Position numbers and translations under genes: made by a program
The notes under the pieces: model-generated
What the model was told of the DNA's origin: nothing
Database searches by the model: none
Seen by the model: the letters and a program-made list of their open reading frames with translations, nothing else
Assembly: GCA_002409325.1 (NCBI GenBank)
Contig: DHUU01000006.1
Span: 1-27,460 of the forward strand
DNA: 27,460 bases
From: Bacteroidales bacterium UBA5226
Lineage (GTDB): Bacteria > Bacteroidota > Bacteroidia > Bacteroidales > UBA932
Reading direction: 5' to 3'
Shown here: one piece after another, positions 8,040 through 15,702 of the stretch
Position numbering within the stretch: the stretch's first letter is position 1
Layout of the letters: each line of letters starts with the position of its first letter

Positions 8040-8971
8040 CTTTTAAGCCTGAAATACTCCGCAGTACCATTTGCTCCCGGAAAAGTGCCGGTGTCACCGA
8101 TATAGTAACCCACAGAGGATTGCATGTTGTTGTAATAGAAAACCAGAAAATATTCCGCATCGGGAACAGCTGTTGCTGGAATATATTGCGACTCTATTGT
8201 GTTACCATGGTTATCATAGGTGTAGGCATACTGTCCCACTTCTGACCAGGAACCGCTTTGAGGATCCCATTTTTCTTCTGTTTCACTTATGGCATTTCCT
8301 TTCCGGTCATATGTGTACGCGTATCGGAAAACAGGATTCCATGCCCCGGTAACATGATTCCACCTGTCAACCTGGCCACCTGTCAAGATTCCGTCTTGAT
8401 CATAAATGAATGAATCCCTGATGAAATTTACCCAACCCGTAACAGGTGTAACAATATGAGCTTTCAGTAAAAACTTGCCGCGTAGTACTACATCCCGTTC
8501 AAACTCCCCATTGTTCCATTTTTCACGCACAATGTAAAGCAAACGCCCCTGTTCATCATGGATATAGTGGTCTCTGAAAGAGTCTTCCCAAAGGCTGGTG
8601 TCTGAATGATAAATCTGATGGGTTTCTGTTTCCGGGCGGGATGTTTCCGGAGAGTAACCGCATATGATTCTTGATGCCGGAACCCATTTTCCGGTTAAGT
8701 CATCTCTTTTTTCCCTCAGGGCCCCGGTACGTATGCCATAAATGTCGTATGAATATGAGATCCTGTAGTCTCTGAGCCATGTTTTGGTTTCACTGCTCCA
8801 GGTGTCCCCGGTTTCTGTGAACTTGTTTCCCCTTTCATCATATGTGAATTGAAACCTGCCCACAGCCTGACCGGTCTGATCGCTTGTAATGATGGTACGG
8901 GGTTCCCACCATGAATTTTGCGTACAACCGGTTAGGATTAATGCAGATAAGATAAAATGAATCTTTCTCAT
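8036..8971 (-). CDS. Lipoprotein with YD-like tandem repeats, unknown function
   Basis: 311 aa. A lipoprotein signal peptide ends in a perfect lipobox LTGC (C16), so the mature protein is membrane anchored. The rest consists of about six degenerate repeats of roughly 35-45 residues with the pattern Y-x-YD-xx-GN-x(3)-E-x(3-5)-W-x(4)-G-x-W, for example FTYDERGNKFTETGDTW and YTYDRKGNAISETEEKW. They resemble RHS/YD-type beta repeats, suggesting an elongated surface structure, but I do not recognise a named family. The start is supported by AGGA five bases upstream. The gene begins 32 bases after the 3' end of the tmRNA with no promoter box or terminator between, and its stop overlaps the nuclease start as ATGA, so it is probably translated together with the nuclease and HD gene. 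Confidence 0.8.
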   Translation of the reverse strand: MRKIHFILSALILTGCTQNSWWEPRTIITSDQTGQAVGRFQFTYDERGNKFTETGDTWSSETKTWLRDYRISYSYDIYGIRTGALREKRDDLTGKWVPASRIICGYSPETSRPETETHQIYHSDTSLWEDSFRDHYIHDEQGRLLYIVREKWNNGEFERDVVLRGKFLLKAHIVTPVTGWVNFIRDSFIYDQDGILTGGQVDRWNHVTGAWNPVFRYAYTYDRKGNAISETEEKWDPQSGSWSEVGQYAYTYDNHGNTIESQYIPATAVPDAEYFLVFYYNNMQSSVGYYIGDTGTFPGANGTAEYFRLKR

Positions 8972-9003
8972 AGTTTCCTGTTAATAAATCCATTCCGTTG
9001 TTG

Positions 9004-9400
9004 TGGAGATGGGCGGATTCGAACCGCCGTCCAAACAGCGCATCCAAAAGCTTTCTACACGTTTAGCCTGCTTTTATTTGTCGGGAGGATACTGCCTGCA
9101 GGCGGGCCATATACCCCGTATCTCCTGAAATCTTATTGTAAAGCCGGAGATTCTTTACAACCAGCCCTTCGTAACGATACCCCGTATGCAAAAATCCGGA
9201 GGGCGGAAATTCCTGCGGGATACTCGTCACCCCGGGCCTGGCCCGGAGCGATTAAGCGATCAGTCCTAAGGACTATCAGGCAGCGAGAGCGTAATTGTTG
9301 TTGCCAGTTATGGCTTGAGTCCTGATATTAGGGAGCCGGGACACGAAGCTCCACGTGCTTACTTTCCAATGTCGTCTGCTGTCAAAACCAGAACATCCCC
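9004..9400 (-). ncRNA. ssrA: tmRNA (transfer-messenger RNA)
   Basis: One-piece tmRNA that rescues stalled ribosomes and tags the nascent peptide. The 5' end GGGGATG (9400-9394) pairs with CATCTCC near the 3' end to form the acceptor stem, including the G3-U70 pair recognised by alanyl-tRNA synthetase. The T arm GGCGG-TTCGAAT-CCGCC lies just inside the 3' end. The discriminator base is at 9004 and the next bases read CAA, so CCA is not encoded and must be added. An internal tag frame encodes GNNNYALAA before a TGA (9276-9305). Length is about 397 nt, normal for the family. A TATCTTTG promoter box lies 10 bases upstream. No terminator separates it from the downstream lipoprotein gene. Confidence 0.96.
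9276..9305 (-). other. tmRNA proteolysis-tag reading frame (GNNNYALAA)
   Basis: Nine codons GGC-AAC-AAC-AAT-TAC-GCT, then CTC-GCT-GCC, and a TGA stop inside the tmRNA. With the alanine delivered by the tmRNA the added tag would be AGNNNYALAA. The YALAA end is the ClpXP degron common to Bacteroidetes tags, and the overall form is close to the GENNYALAA-type tags known from the phylum. The exact resume codon is inferred by analogy. Confidence 0.88.
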
Positions 9401-9410
9401 ATTGTAATGG

Positions 9411-9418
9411 CAAAGATA
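9411..9418 (-). promoter_or_regulatory. -7 promoter box of ssrA
   Basis: TATCTTTG on the minus strand fits TAnnTTTG exactly and ends 10 bases before the mature tmRNA 5' end. I see no clear -33 TTG at the usual distance. The box lies between the lysE-like stop and the tmRNA. Confidence 0.55.
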
Positions 9419-9427
9419 TATAAAAAA

Positions 9428-10081
9428 TCAATGTATCAGGGTCCGTAGCAAACCGGACAGACCTTTTGCCGCTGCCACCATTCCAAGAACCATGATGGCA
9501 AGACCGGCCACACGGTTTATGCTCCATAATTGCCTGAGTCTTATTTTCTTCCTGAAAAGGCTGATGATCGTACTTAGTAAGAACCACCATGATGAAGAAC
9601 CAAGAAATACCCCCATAAGGATGGCAGAAATGATAAAGGAACCGGAATTCCGGTCCACACTGGTGCCCAGAAAAGCAAAAACCCCGATAATCAGGAACAG
9701 ACATCCCGGATTTGTAATAGACATCAGAAACCCGGTAAAATAATCTTCCCAGAATTTTTTCGATTCACGGTTCTGTCTCAATTGCTTAACCGGATTGGTG
9801 GAATAAATGGCAATCCCTATGATCATCAAACCCAACCCGCTTATGAAAAAAAGTGGATTTTTATTGTTTTCTATAAGGTTTTTTATAAAAGAAAGACTCA
9901 GGATGGCCAGGGATGCGTAGATAACATCAGAACTGGCGGATCCCATACCCACGACCAGTCCGGAGCGCTGTCCTTTGCTCAGAGTCCTTTGAATACATAA
10001 TAAACCTGACGGACCAAGCGGCATCGAAACCGAAAAGCCGGCAATCATACCTAACAGCAGATTCAGTGGAAAATCATTCAT
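9428..10081 (-). CDS. LysE/RhtB-family exporter
   Basis: 217 aa, about six membrane helices, an inner-membrane translocator of the LysE superfamily that exports amino acids or similar small molecules. The N-terminal signature is SVSMPLGPSGLLCIQRTLSKG (shown in parts: SMPLGPSG, then GMGSASSDVIYA), and the second half has SITNPGCLFLI, both typical of the family. I chose the ATG at 10081 over an upstream TTG at 10090 because the TTG overlaps the -7 box. The substrate cannot be told from the sequence. It is divergent from lnt, and the tmRNA follows 27 bases after its stop on the same strand. Confidence 0.85.
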   Translation of the reverse strand: MNDFPLNLLLGMIAGFSVSMPLGPSGLLCIQRTLSKGQRSGLVVGMGSASSDVIYASLAILSLSFIKNLIENNKNPLFFISGLGLMIIGIAIYSTNPVKQLRQNRESKKFWEDYFTGFLMSITNPGCLFLIIGVFAFLGTSVDRNSGSFIISAILMGVFLGSSSWWFLLSTIISLFRKKIRLRQLWSINRVAGLAIMVLGMVAAAKGLSGLLRTLIH

Positions 10082-10087
10082 GGCGGG

Positions 10088-10095
10088 CAAAGTTA
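10088..10095 (-). promoter_or_regulatory. -7 promoter box of the lysE-like gene
   Basis: TAACTTTG on the minus strand matches TAnnTTTG. Only six bases separate it from the ATG at 10081, so the mRNA would have almost no 5' leader. Confidence 0.5.
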
Positions 10096-10124
10096 TAAAA
10101 AATATAAAAATTAATTATAATTTA

Positions 10125-10132
10125 TAAATTTG
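10125..10132 (+). promoter_or_regulatory. -7 promoter box of lnt
   Basis: TAAATTTG matches TAnnTTTG. Four bases separate it from the ATG at 10137, so the transcript probably starts at or very near the start codon. The region between the two divergent boxes (10096-10124) is almost pure A+T and shows no clear -33 element. Confidence 0.5.
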
Positions 10133-10136
10133 TCTT

Positions 10137-11726
10137 ATGAATACTATACGTAAGAACCTAACATTGTCCGTCTTGTCGGGCATTCTTCTGAGTATCCCAT
10201 TCCTACTTCCCCATACCGGTCTTGTCATGTTATTCGCTTTCGTACCCCTTTTATGGATGGAACATGCCTTTACCTTATCCGGGAACAGAGGATGTTGGAA
10301 ATACTACGCTTTGACTTTTGTAATCTGGAATGTACTGACTGTTTTCTGGATTTCCTACAGTACACTTATTGGCGGCATCCTTGCCATTCTGGCCAATGCC
10401 TTCCTGATGTTTGCTGTTTTTGTAATTTTCAGACGGATAAAAAGATGGTTGTTAAAAAAAGGTAAGCCGGAAATTTTTGCCCATTTGTTCCTGGTGGCTT
10501 TATGGATTGCCTGGGAATTTTTTTATTTTGATGCCGAGATTTCCTTCCCCTGGCTGGTCCTTGGCAACGGTTTTGCCACCAACGTGAGCCTGGTGCAATG
10601 GTATGAAGTGACCGGAGTTTTGGGTGGGAGCCTTTGGATATGGGTGCTTAACCTTTTACTTTTTTATGGGTTCAGGGGCAAACTACGGGGCTGGAAATCA
10701 ATAGCGATAGTAATTACCCTGGCTATTCCCATAATATTTTCGCTTATAAGATTTTACACCTATAAAGAACCCGACCGGCCGGTAGAGGTTGTGGTTGTCC
10801 AGCCCAATATTGATCCGGTTAATGAAAAATTTTCCTCCATGCCCCAAAGCGAACAGGATAAACGAATTTTAGGTCTTGCCCGTACGCATATAACACCAGG
10901 CACACAATTGGTTGTAGCTCCGGAAACCAGTATAAGGGAGGTAATTATCGGGAATTATTTTTCTGCACCATCTATGGTCCTGTACAAAGAACTGGTAAAA
11001 GAGAATTCCAACGCCGCATTTATTTTTGGTGCCACCACGGTAGGTTTTCATCCGTATTCAGAACATAGGCCAACGGCAGCATCCAGGCCATACTCAGGTG
11101 GTTGGTACGAAGTTTTTAACTCGGCTATAATGCTGGATACAACAGACAAGGTTCAGATCTATCACAAATCCAGGCTTGTTACCGGGTCAGAGAAGATGCC
11201 CTATACAGACCTGTTTCCAATAATTGAGAAATTGGCTCCGAATCTGGGAGGAACATCCGGGACACTGGGATCCCAGCATGAGCGGACGGTATTTACCCCT
11301 GCAAACCAGGACTATAATATTGGCGTAGCCATCTGTTATGAGTCCATCTACGGGGAATTCCTGACGGGCTACGTTAAGAAGGGCGCCAACCTTATGGCCG
11401 TCATTACAAACGACGGGTGGTGGAGAAATACGCCGGGTTACCGGCAGCACGTGAGTTATGCATCCCTTCGTGCCATAGAGACAAGACGCAGCATAGTACA
11501 CTGTGCCAATACAGGAATATCGGCTTTGATCAATCAGAAAGGGGTACGCACCATACAGACACAATGGTGGGTTCAGACGGCCATCAATGGCACGGTTAAT
11601 CTGAATGAAAAACTGACTCCTTATGTAAAATATGGAAATTTCACGGGCTGGATCGCTGTCTTTTTTATGGCTCTGACAGGCCTTTATTCGCTTATCTGCG
11701 CATTTCCGGGACGCAAGAGAAGCTGA
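10137..11726 (+). CDS. lnt: Apolipoprotein N-acyltransferase
   Basis: 529 aa, the usual length for Lnt. It adds the third acyl chain to the N-terminal cysteine of lipoproteins at the periplasmic face of the inner membrane. The N-terminal part has about six TM helices (residues 8-205). A nitrilase-like (CN hydrolase) domain spans about 215-500, followed by a last TM helix (about 505-522). The catalytic triad is visible as E263 (VVAPETS), K344 (YHKSRLVTGSE) and C400 (AICYES), with the NDGWW motif after it. The start is close behind a TAAATTTG box. The last 43 bp overlap the convergent UbiD-like gene. The two lipoproteins encoded in this window are potential substrates. Confidence 0.95.
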   Translation: MNTIRKNLTLSVLSGILLSIPFLLPHTGLVMLFAFVPLLWMEHAFTLSGNRGCWKYYALTFVIWNVLTVFWISYSTLIGGILAILANAFLMFAVFVIFRRIKRWLLKKGKPEIFAHLFLVALWIAWEFFYFDAEISFPWLVLGNGFATNVSLVQWYEVTGVLGGSLWIWVLNLLLFYGFRGKLRGWKSIAIVITLAIPIIFSLIRFYTYKEPDRPVEVVVVQPNIDPVNEKFSSMPQSEQDKRILGLARTHITPGTQLVVAPETSIREVIIGNYFSAPSMVLYKELVKENSNAAFIFGATTVGFHPYSEHRPTAASRPYSGGWYEVFNSAIMLDTTDKVQIYHKSRLVTGSEKMPYTDLFPIIEKLAPNLGGTSGTLGSQHERTVFTPANQDYNIGVAICYESIYGEFLTGYVKKGANLMAVITNDGWWRNTPGYRQHVSYASLRAIETRRSIVHCANTGISALINQKGVRTIQTQWWVQTAINGTVNLNEKLTPYVKYGNFTGWIAVFFMALTGLYSLICAFPGRKRS

Positions 11727-13432
11727 ATGGCAAGAGAAGGCGAGGGTACCGGGTCCCCGATTCTAAGGCGTTCCCAGTAGCTGTCCACGTTCCGGATGGT
11801 CTCTGTGGAAGAGCAGCATACATTGGGCCAGGGCCTTGTAACACCCCGGTCCCCCTGTTTCTTGGTGCAGGCATCTACATAGAGTATCCCGTTTTCTATC
11901 CTGACGTCCCTTATGGGATCGGCTTGGTTGATCGCGATCCAATAGCACATAGGACGGTTTTTCAGATTAACATCATCATCTACTGCAATAAGGATGCGGG
12001 CCTGAGAATGGCTGAGCAAAGGATCGGCCTTTGATTTATGGTAAAACAGGCAGGGATCACTGCATCCCGTTGAGGTTTGTAACATGGAGGCGGATTTATC
12101 GGTTGCATCGATGCACATTTTTCCCCCGAAACCTCTCTGAGGAGAGGCATGGTCGGTATAACTCAACGGGCCCCTGCTAAAGAAAGTGTCCCGGGACGGG
12201 TTATAATGCTGCCTTATGCATTCGTTAACCTGTTGAAGGTCAAAAACATTGACATGCTCATCTACAATGATCAGCAATTTGTTAAGAGCTGTAAGGTTTG
12301 ACCCCCAGATAGCATGAGCAACCTTATTAATTTGTCCGGGATAAAACTTTCGCACGGCAATAATGGCTGCCGAACCCTTATTGGAGAAAAAGGGAAAACA
12401 CAGTTTCCGCACCTCAGTGGCTAAGAACTGTTCAATGTTTATTTCCACAAAGGCAGAGAGCGCCCTTGTAATAAAATACAAAGAACGGTTCAAACCCAGA
12501 GAGGGTATGCTCAAAGGCAGAAGGGGTTTCTTCCTGTTGGTGATACAGGTAACATGCATCAGAGGTTCTTTTCCGCCAATAGAATAAAAACCGGTATGTT
12601 CCCCGCAGGAAGCAACAGGAACTGTTTGTGCATTCTTATCTATATATCCTTCAATAATCAGGTCGCAATCATCAGGAACTTCAAGAGGCTGGCTCAGACA
12701 AGGAGCCTTGATTACCGCTTTTTTACGTAAATAACCCGCCAGTAGCAACGGGTCAATATCTGAAGACCGTGGGACAATGCCTGTCAGCGTGTATAGCGGG
12801 TCTCCCCCAAGAAACAATGCCAACGGTATTCTGCCTGAAGGAGAATCGTTGACAAATCCGGCAGCCTGGGAACCGGGCTCCAGCCTAATCTGGATGGTTG
12901 TTTTGGAATGCCACAGGATCCGTGCCGATTCAATGATATAGGAATTCAGGTATGGATTTTTAATGATAAGAGGCACATCAAACAGGCTGTGTGCCTCGTC
13001 AAAAGGACGGTTTCGCATAAAAGGGATCCTGTTAAGATCTGGAGGAAACTGAGCAATCTCCTGACAGGATCCTGCCGTGGTCGTTCTAGGAATATATTGG
13101 GTCAATTCAGAAATAGTGGATTTCCTGAATCTGCGACTGCTCTGGAATTGCCCAAAAGTTTCATAAAAAGCCGATATTCTGGTCGTCACATCATCCAAAC
13201 TGCCAAGGCCAAAGGCAAGGGCAATTCTTTTTTTAGAATTGAACAAATTGGTAATAACAGGGAAACTGGTCCCGTTGTTTTCAAACAGCAGGGCTTTGCC
13301 ACCGTGGGAGAGGCTGGCCTGCCTGTCAGTAATTTCGGCGATTTCCAGGTTCGGATCAACAAAACGGCTTATAGCAATTAACTCCTCTTTTTGAAGGAGG
13401 GTTTTCAGGTATTCATCCAGGTAATGAATCAT
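11684..13432 (-). CDS. UbiD-family protein with altered active site
   Basis: 582 aa, matching UbiD-type decarboxylases over nearly the full length. Well-preserved segments are EVPDDCDLIIEGYI, GEHTGFYS, AIWGSNLTALNKLLIIVDEHVN, and DHASP...GFGGKMCIDAT. Canonical enzymes bind prenylated FMN and Mn. Aligned by motif with A. niger Fdc1, this protein keeps R171 (Fdc1 R173), E261 (E233) and E278 (E282), but has I166 for N168, S188 for H191 and V273 for E277. It may therefore not bind the metal-cofactor normally, or may act on another substrate. It follows the thioredoxin-like gene by 5 bases and ends the mutY-to-ubiD block. Its 3' end overlaps lnt by 43 bp. A menaquinone-pathway decarboxylase is the usual annotation but is doubtful here. 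Confidence 0.85.
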   Translation of the reverse strand: MIHYLDEYLKTLLQKEELIAISRFVDPNLEIAEITDRQASLSHGGKALLFENNGTSFPVITNLFNSKKRIALAFGLGSLDDVTTRISAFYETFGQFQSSRRFRKSTISELTQYIPRTTTAGSCQEIAQFPPDLNRIPFMRNRPFDEAHSLFDVPLIIKNPYLNSYIIESARILWHSKTTIQIRLEPGSQAAGFVNDSPSGRIPLALFLGGDPLYTLTGIVPRSSDIDPLLLAGYLRKKAVIKAPCLSQPLEVPDDCDLIIEGYIDKNAQTVPVASCGEHTGFYSIGGKEPLMHVTCITNRKKPLLPLSIPSLGLNRSLYFITRALSAFVEINIEQFLATEVRKLCFPFFSNKGSAAIIAVRKFYPGQINKVAHAIWGSNLTALNKLLIIVDEHVNVFDLQQVNECIRQHYNPSRDTFFSRGPLSYTDHASPQRGFGGKMCIDATDKSASMLQTSTGCSDPCLFYHKSKADPLLSHSQARILIAVDDDVNLKNRPMCYWIAINQADPIRDVRIENGILYVDACTKKQGDRGVTRPWPNVCCSSTETIRNVDSYWERLRIGDPVPSPSLAIQLLLRPGNAQISE

Positions 13433-13437
13433 ACAAC

Positions 13438-15153
13438 TTATTGATTTAGTTGATTGATAATCACGCTTAGGGCCTCGGGAGAAAGGCTGTCTGCCACAAT
13501 GCCTTTTTCTTTATCAAGGAGCAATGTCAAGGGGGGGGCAGTAACGTTATAATGCTTGTGAATGCGGTCATCCGAAGCAGAATTCCAGACATTTATCCAA
13601 TCTGTATATCCTCCTTCAATCAACCATTTTTTCCAGGACAGGTAATCGTTGCCTGTATAAACGGTAAAAAAGACAAGGCCTTTGTCCTTTGCGCTGAGGA
13701 ACAGCTTATATAATTGGGCTGTCACCAGGCCGCATACAGAACATGCCGGATCATAAAAATACAGGACAGTGTAGGGAGCCTGTATCTCATACAAGCTACA
13801 CGAGGTTCCGTTATCTGTCTCCAGGAGCAGATCAGGTGCTCTGGGAAGGACAACTTCCTGTTTGCGGCTGTGGTCCCGGATCAGTCCTTCCAGGGTTTCA
13901 GTATTCAGGTCCCTGCCAATTATTGTCTTGTTCTTGTCCAGCAGGTAGATCCTGGGGGTGCTCCTGACATTGAATTTCTCATGAAAGCAGGAACTGAAAT
14001 CCGGATCCCATACAGTGGCCCAGTTTGAGGGAAAATAAGCTGTATACCTTGTCAGGATATCTTTGTTGTCTTGTGTGTAAACGGCAAAGTACTTCACATC
14101 CGGATCGTTATGATCTTGTGCAAACCGGGTCAGTTTAAGTAATTCACTGCTGCAGGCAGGGCAATTGTCTTCAAAAAAGACCACGATGGTATACCGGGCT
14201 TCTGTTTCAAGCAGTGACTGCATCCTGCCATGTACATCGGGCAGGTTGAGTTCCGGAGCCTTCATACCCAGAAGGCATTGTTTGTTGAAGCGAACAAAAG
14301 TTTCCATCTCGGCCTTCAGATCAGAGTCCGGACACAGGGAAGGATCTGCCAGTAGCCAGGTGTCTGCCATATGAACCGCTGCACTTTCCATTCCCATAAT
14401 CTCACTGGTAAAAAACAGGGTAAACAGGTACCGTGCAACATAGCCTTTTACCTTTGGATGTATGTCTGCCTTCAGGATCCTGTCTGCATGAAAGATCAGG
14501 GAATCGGGCAGGGGAGGCAAGACCCCGGTAAAGTATTCTTTCAGTCTTAAAGGGAGTATGGAAGTATTCAGGATGCGAGGATCTGTAAAATCGATATTAT
14601 CCAGGTAATGAATTGCCGCTTCCCCCGGTGCGGCTGCAGGAGTAAACACATTTTTAGCGATAATCCCGAGCATGTACCCTTCATATTCCCGGGCAAGAAA
14701 AGTTGAATAATCCCTGATGGTTGCTTCAAGACGCTCCACATCTGCCAGTGCCTGTTCCGGATCACGTCCCTGTTCCAGGATCTCATTGGCCCGGCCATAA
14801 TGCTCCTGAAGGAACCGGTTAAACCGCATATAGGCGTTGTTTTCTTCTGAACCTTCTGCCTGTACTTCCAATGTCCGTCCGTCTTCCAGGTGTGCAGAAA
14901 AGGAAAGCATAACCTCCCCGGGATCGGATATCAGAAAATTGAACAATCTTCTGTTGCTCTGAACAAAGACATACTGTCCGGCCTCTAGAGGGATATTACC
15001 TTCGAATCTTACACAACCATGGTTGTCCGGACTTACCGTGTCCACCGGGATTACGAATTCACCCTGCTGTACGGCCAGTATCACAGGCAGATTGCTTTCC
15101 CCGTTCATACATAGGGAAATGCTGTAGGAAAAGAGAATTAACAGAGACCACAT
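13438..15153 (-). CDS. Secreted tandem-thioredoxin (TlpA-like) protein
   Basis: 571 aa. A hydrophobic N terminus (residues 1-15) suggests export, although its n-region lacks basic residues and there is no clean lipobox. Residues about 20-110 resemble the DUF4369-type beta domain found before TlpA domains in Bacteroidetes, and 110-290 is a helical region like DUF5106. Two thioredoxin folds follow: the first at about 295-430 with C331-P-A-C334 and cis-proline in STP (P400), the second at about 437-571 with C471-S-V-C474 and cis-proline in APP. Such proteins reduce or exchange disulfides in the periplasm. Two redox domains in one chain are less common. It starts 7 bases after coaD and ends 5 bases before the UbiD-like gene, so it is in the same operon. 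Confidence 0.85.
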   Translation of the reverse strand: MWSLLILFSYSISLCMNGESNLPVILAVQQGEFVIPVDTVSPDNHGCVRFEGNIPLEAGQYVFVQSNRRLFNFLISDPGEVMLSFSAHLEDGRTLEVQAEGSEENNAYMRFNRFLQEHYGRANEILEQGRDPEQALADVERLEATIRDYSTFLAREYEGYMLGIIAKNVFTPAAAPGEAAIHYLDNIDFTDPRILNTSILPLRLKEYFTGVLPPLPDSLIFHADRILKADIHPKVKGYVARYLFTLFFTSEIMGMESAAVHMADTWLLADPSLCPDSDLKAEMETFVRFNKQCLLGMKAPELNLPDVHGRMQSLLETEARYTIVVFFEDNCPACSSELLKLTRFAQDHNDPDVKYFAVYTQDNKDILTRYTAYFPSNWATVWDPDFSSCFHEKFNVRSTPRIYLLDKNKTIIGRDLNTETLEGLIRDHSRKQEVVLPRAPDLLLETDNGTSCSLYEIQAPYTVLYFYDPACSVCGLVTAQLYKLFLSAKDKGLVFFTVYTGNDYLSWKKWLIEGGYTDWINVWNSASDDRIHKHYNVTAPPLTLLLDKEKGIVADSLSPEALSVIINQLNQ

Positions 15154-15160
15154 GTGGGTC

Positions 15161-15637
15161 TTACATTTTTAAATATTTTTTTAAATCAAGTCCCGGAGGC
15201 AGCATACAACCTGCATCCCCTCCGTTTAGAAGCACATCCCGTACCACAGTAGAAGATATGAAAGAATATTTTGGACCTGATGGAATGAAGATTGTCTGGA
15301 TTTCGGGAGCCATTTTTGAATTGACCTGAGCAATAACCTGCTCCAATTCAAAGTCAGTGGTGGTGCGGATTCCCCTAAAAATAAAATTAATTTTGTTTTT
15401 TTTGCAGAAATCAATGGTCAGCCCTGTAAAGGAACACACTTCTACATTGGAAAGGTCTTTGATCACTTCCCTGATGATGGCGACCCTGGCCACGGGCGAA
15501 AAAAGGCTCACCTTCTGTTGGTTGACCCCAACAGCTACAATTATTCTGTCAAAGAGTTTTCTGGCAGAGTGCAGAACATCCAGGTGTCCGGAGGTGAAAG
15601 GATCGAAAGAGCCGGGGAAAACGGCGATTTTTTCCAT
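15161..15637 (-). CDS. coaD: Phosphopantetheine adenylyltransferase
   Basis: 158 aa, normal for CoaD, which joins 4'-phosphopantetheine and ATP to dephospho-CoA in the cytoplasm. The start chosen is the ATG at 15637, giving MEKIAVFPGSFDPFTSGHLD. An in-frame upstream start at 15706 would add 23 residues foreign to the family. The nucleotidyl-transferase TxxH motif is T15-S-G-H18, and the second signature ISSTVVRD is near the C terminus. GIRTTTDFELE is the substrate-binding segment. A TACTTTTG promoter box lies 25 bases upstream, so it can be transcribed independently of ung. The thioredoxin-like gene follows after 7 bases. Confidence 0.96.
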   Translation of the reverse strand: MEKIAVFPGSFDPFTSGHLDVLHSARKLFDRIIVAVGVNQQKVSLFSPVARVAIIREVIKDLSNVEVCSFTGLTIDFCKKNKINFIFRGIRTTTDFELEQVIAQVNSKMAPEIQTIFIPSGPKYSFISSTVVRDVLLNGGDAGCMLPPGLDLKKYLKM

Positions 15638-15662
15638 GTTCGGAATGATTTGGTTATGTTCC

Positions 15663-15670
15663 CAAAAGTA
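15663..15670 (-). promoter_or_regulatory. -7 promoter box of coaD
   Basis: TACTTTTG on the minus strand matches TAnnTTTG and lies in the 65-bp gap between ung and coaD, 25 bases before the coaD ATG. No clear -33 element is seen. Confidence 0.5.
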
Positions 15671-15702
15671 ATAAAAAATATCGGACTTCCTCTCTGCTAC
15701 CC

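Noticed and set aside
8036..8971. RHS toxin or polymorphic toxin system from the YD-like repeats
   Set aside because: The protein is only 311 residues, has a lipobox, lacks the RHS core motif and a C-terminal toxin domain, and no immunity gene lies nearby.
9276..9704. 142-codon open frame ending in NYALAA on the minus strand
   Set aside because: It only borrows the tmRNA tag codons at its end. The rest is an out-of-frame reading of the lysE-like gene and the tmRNA 5' part.
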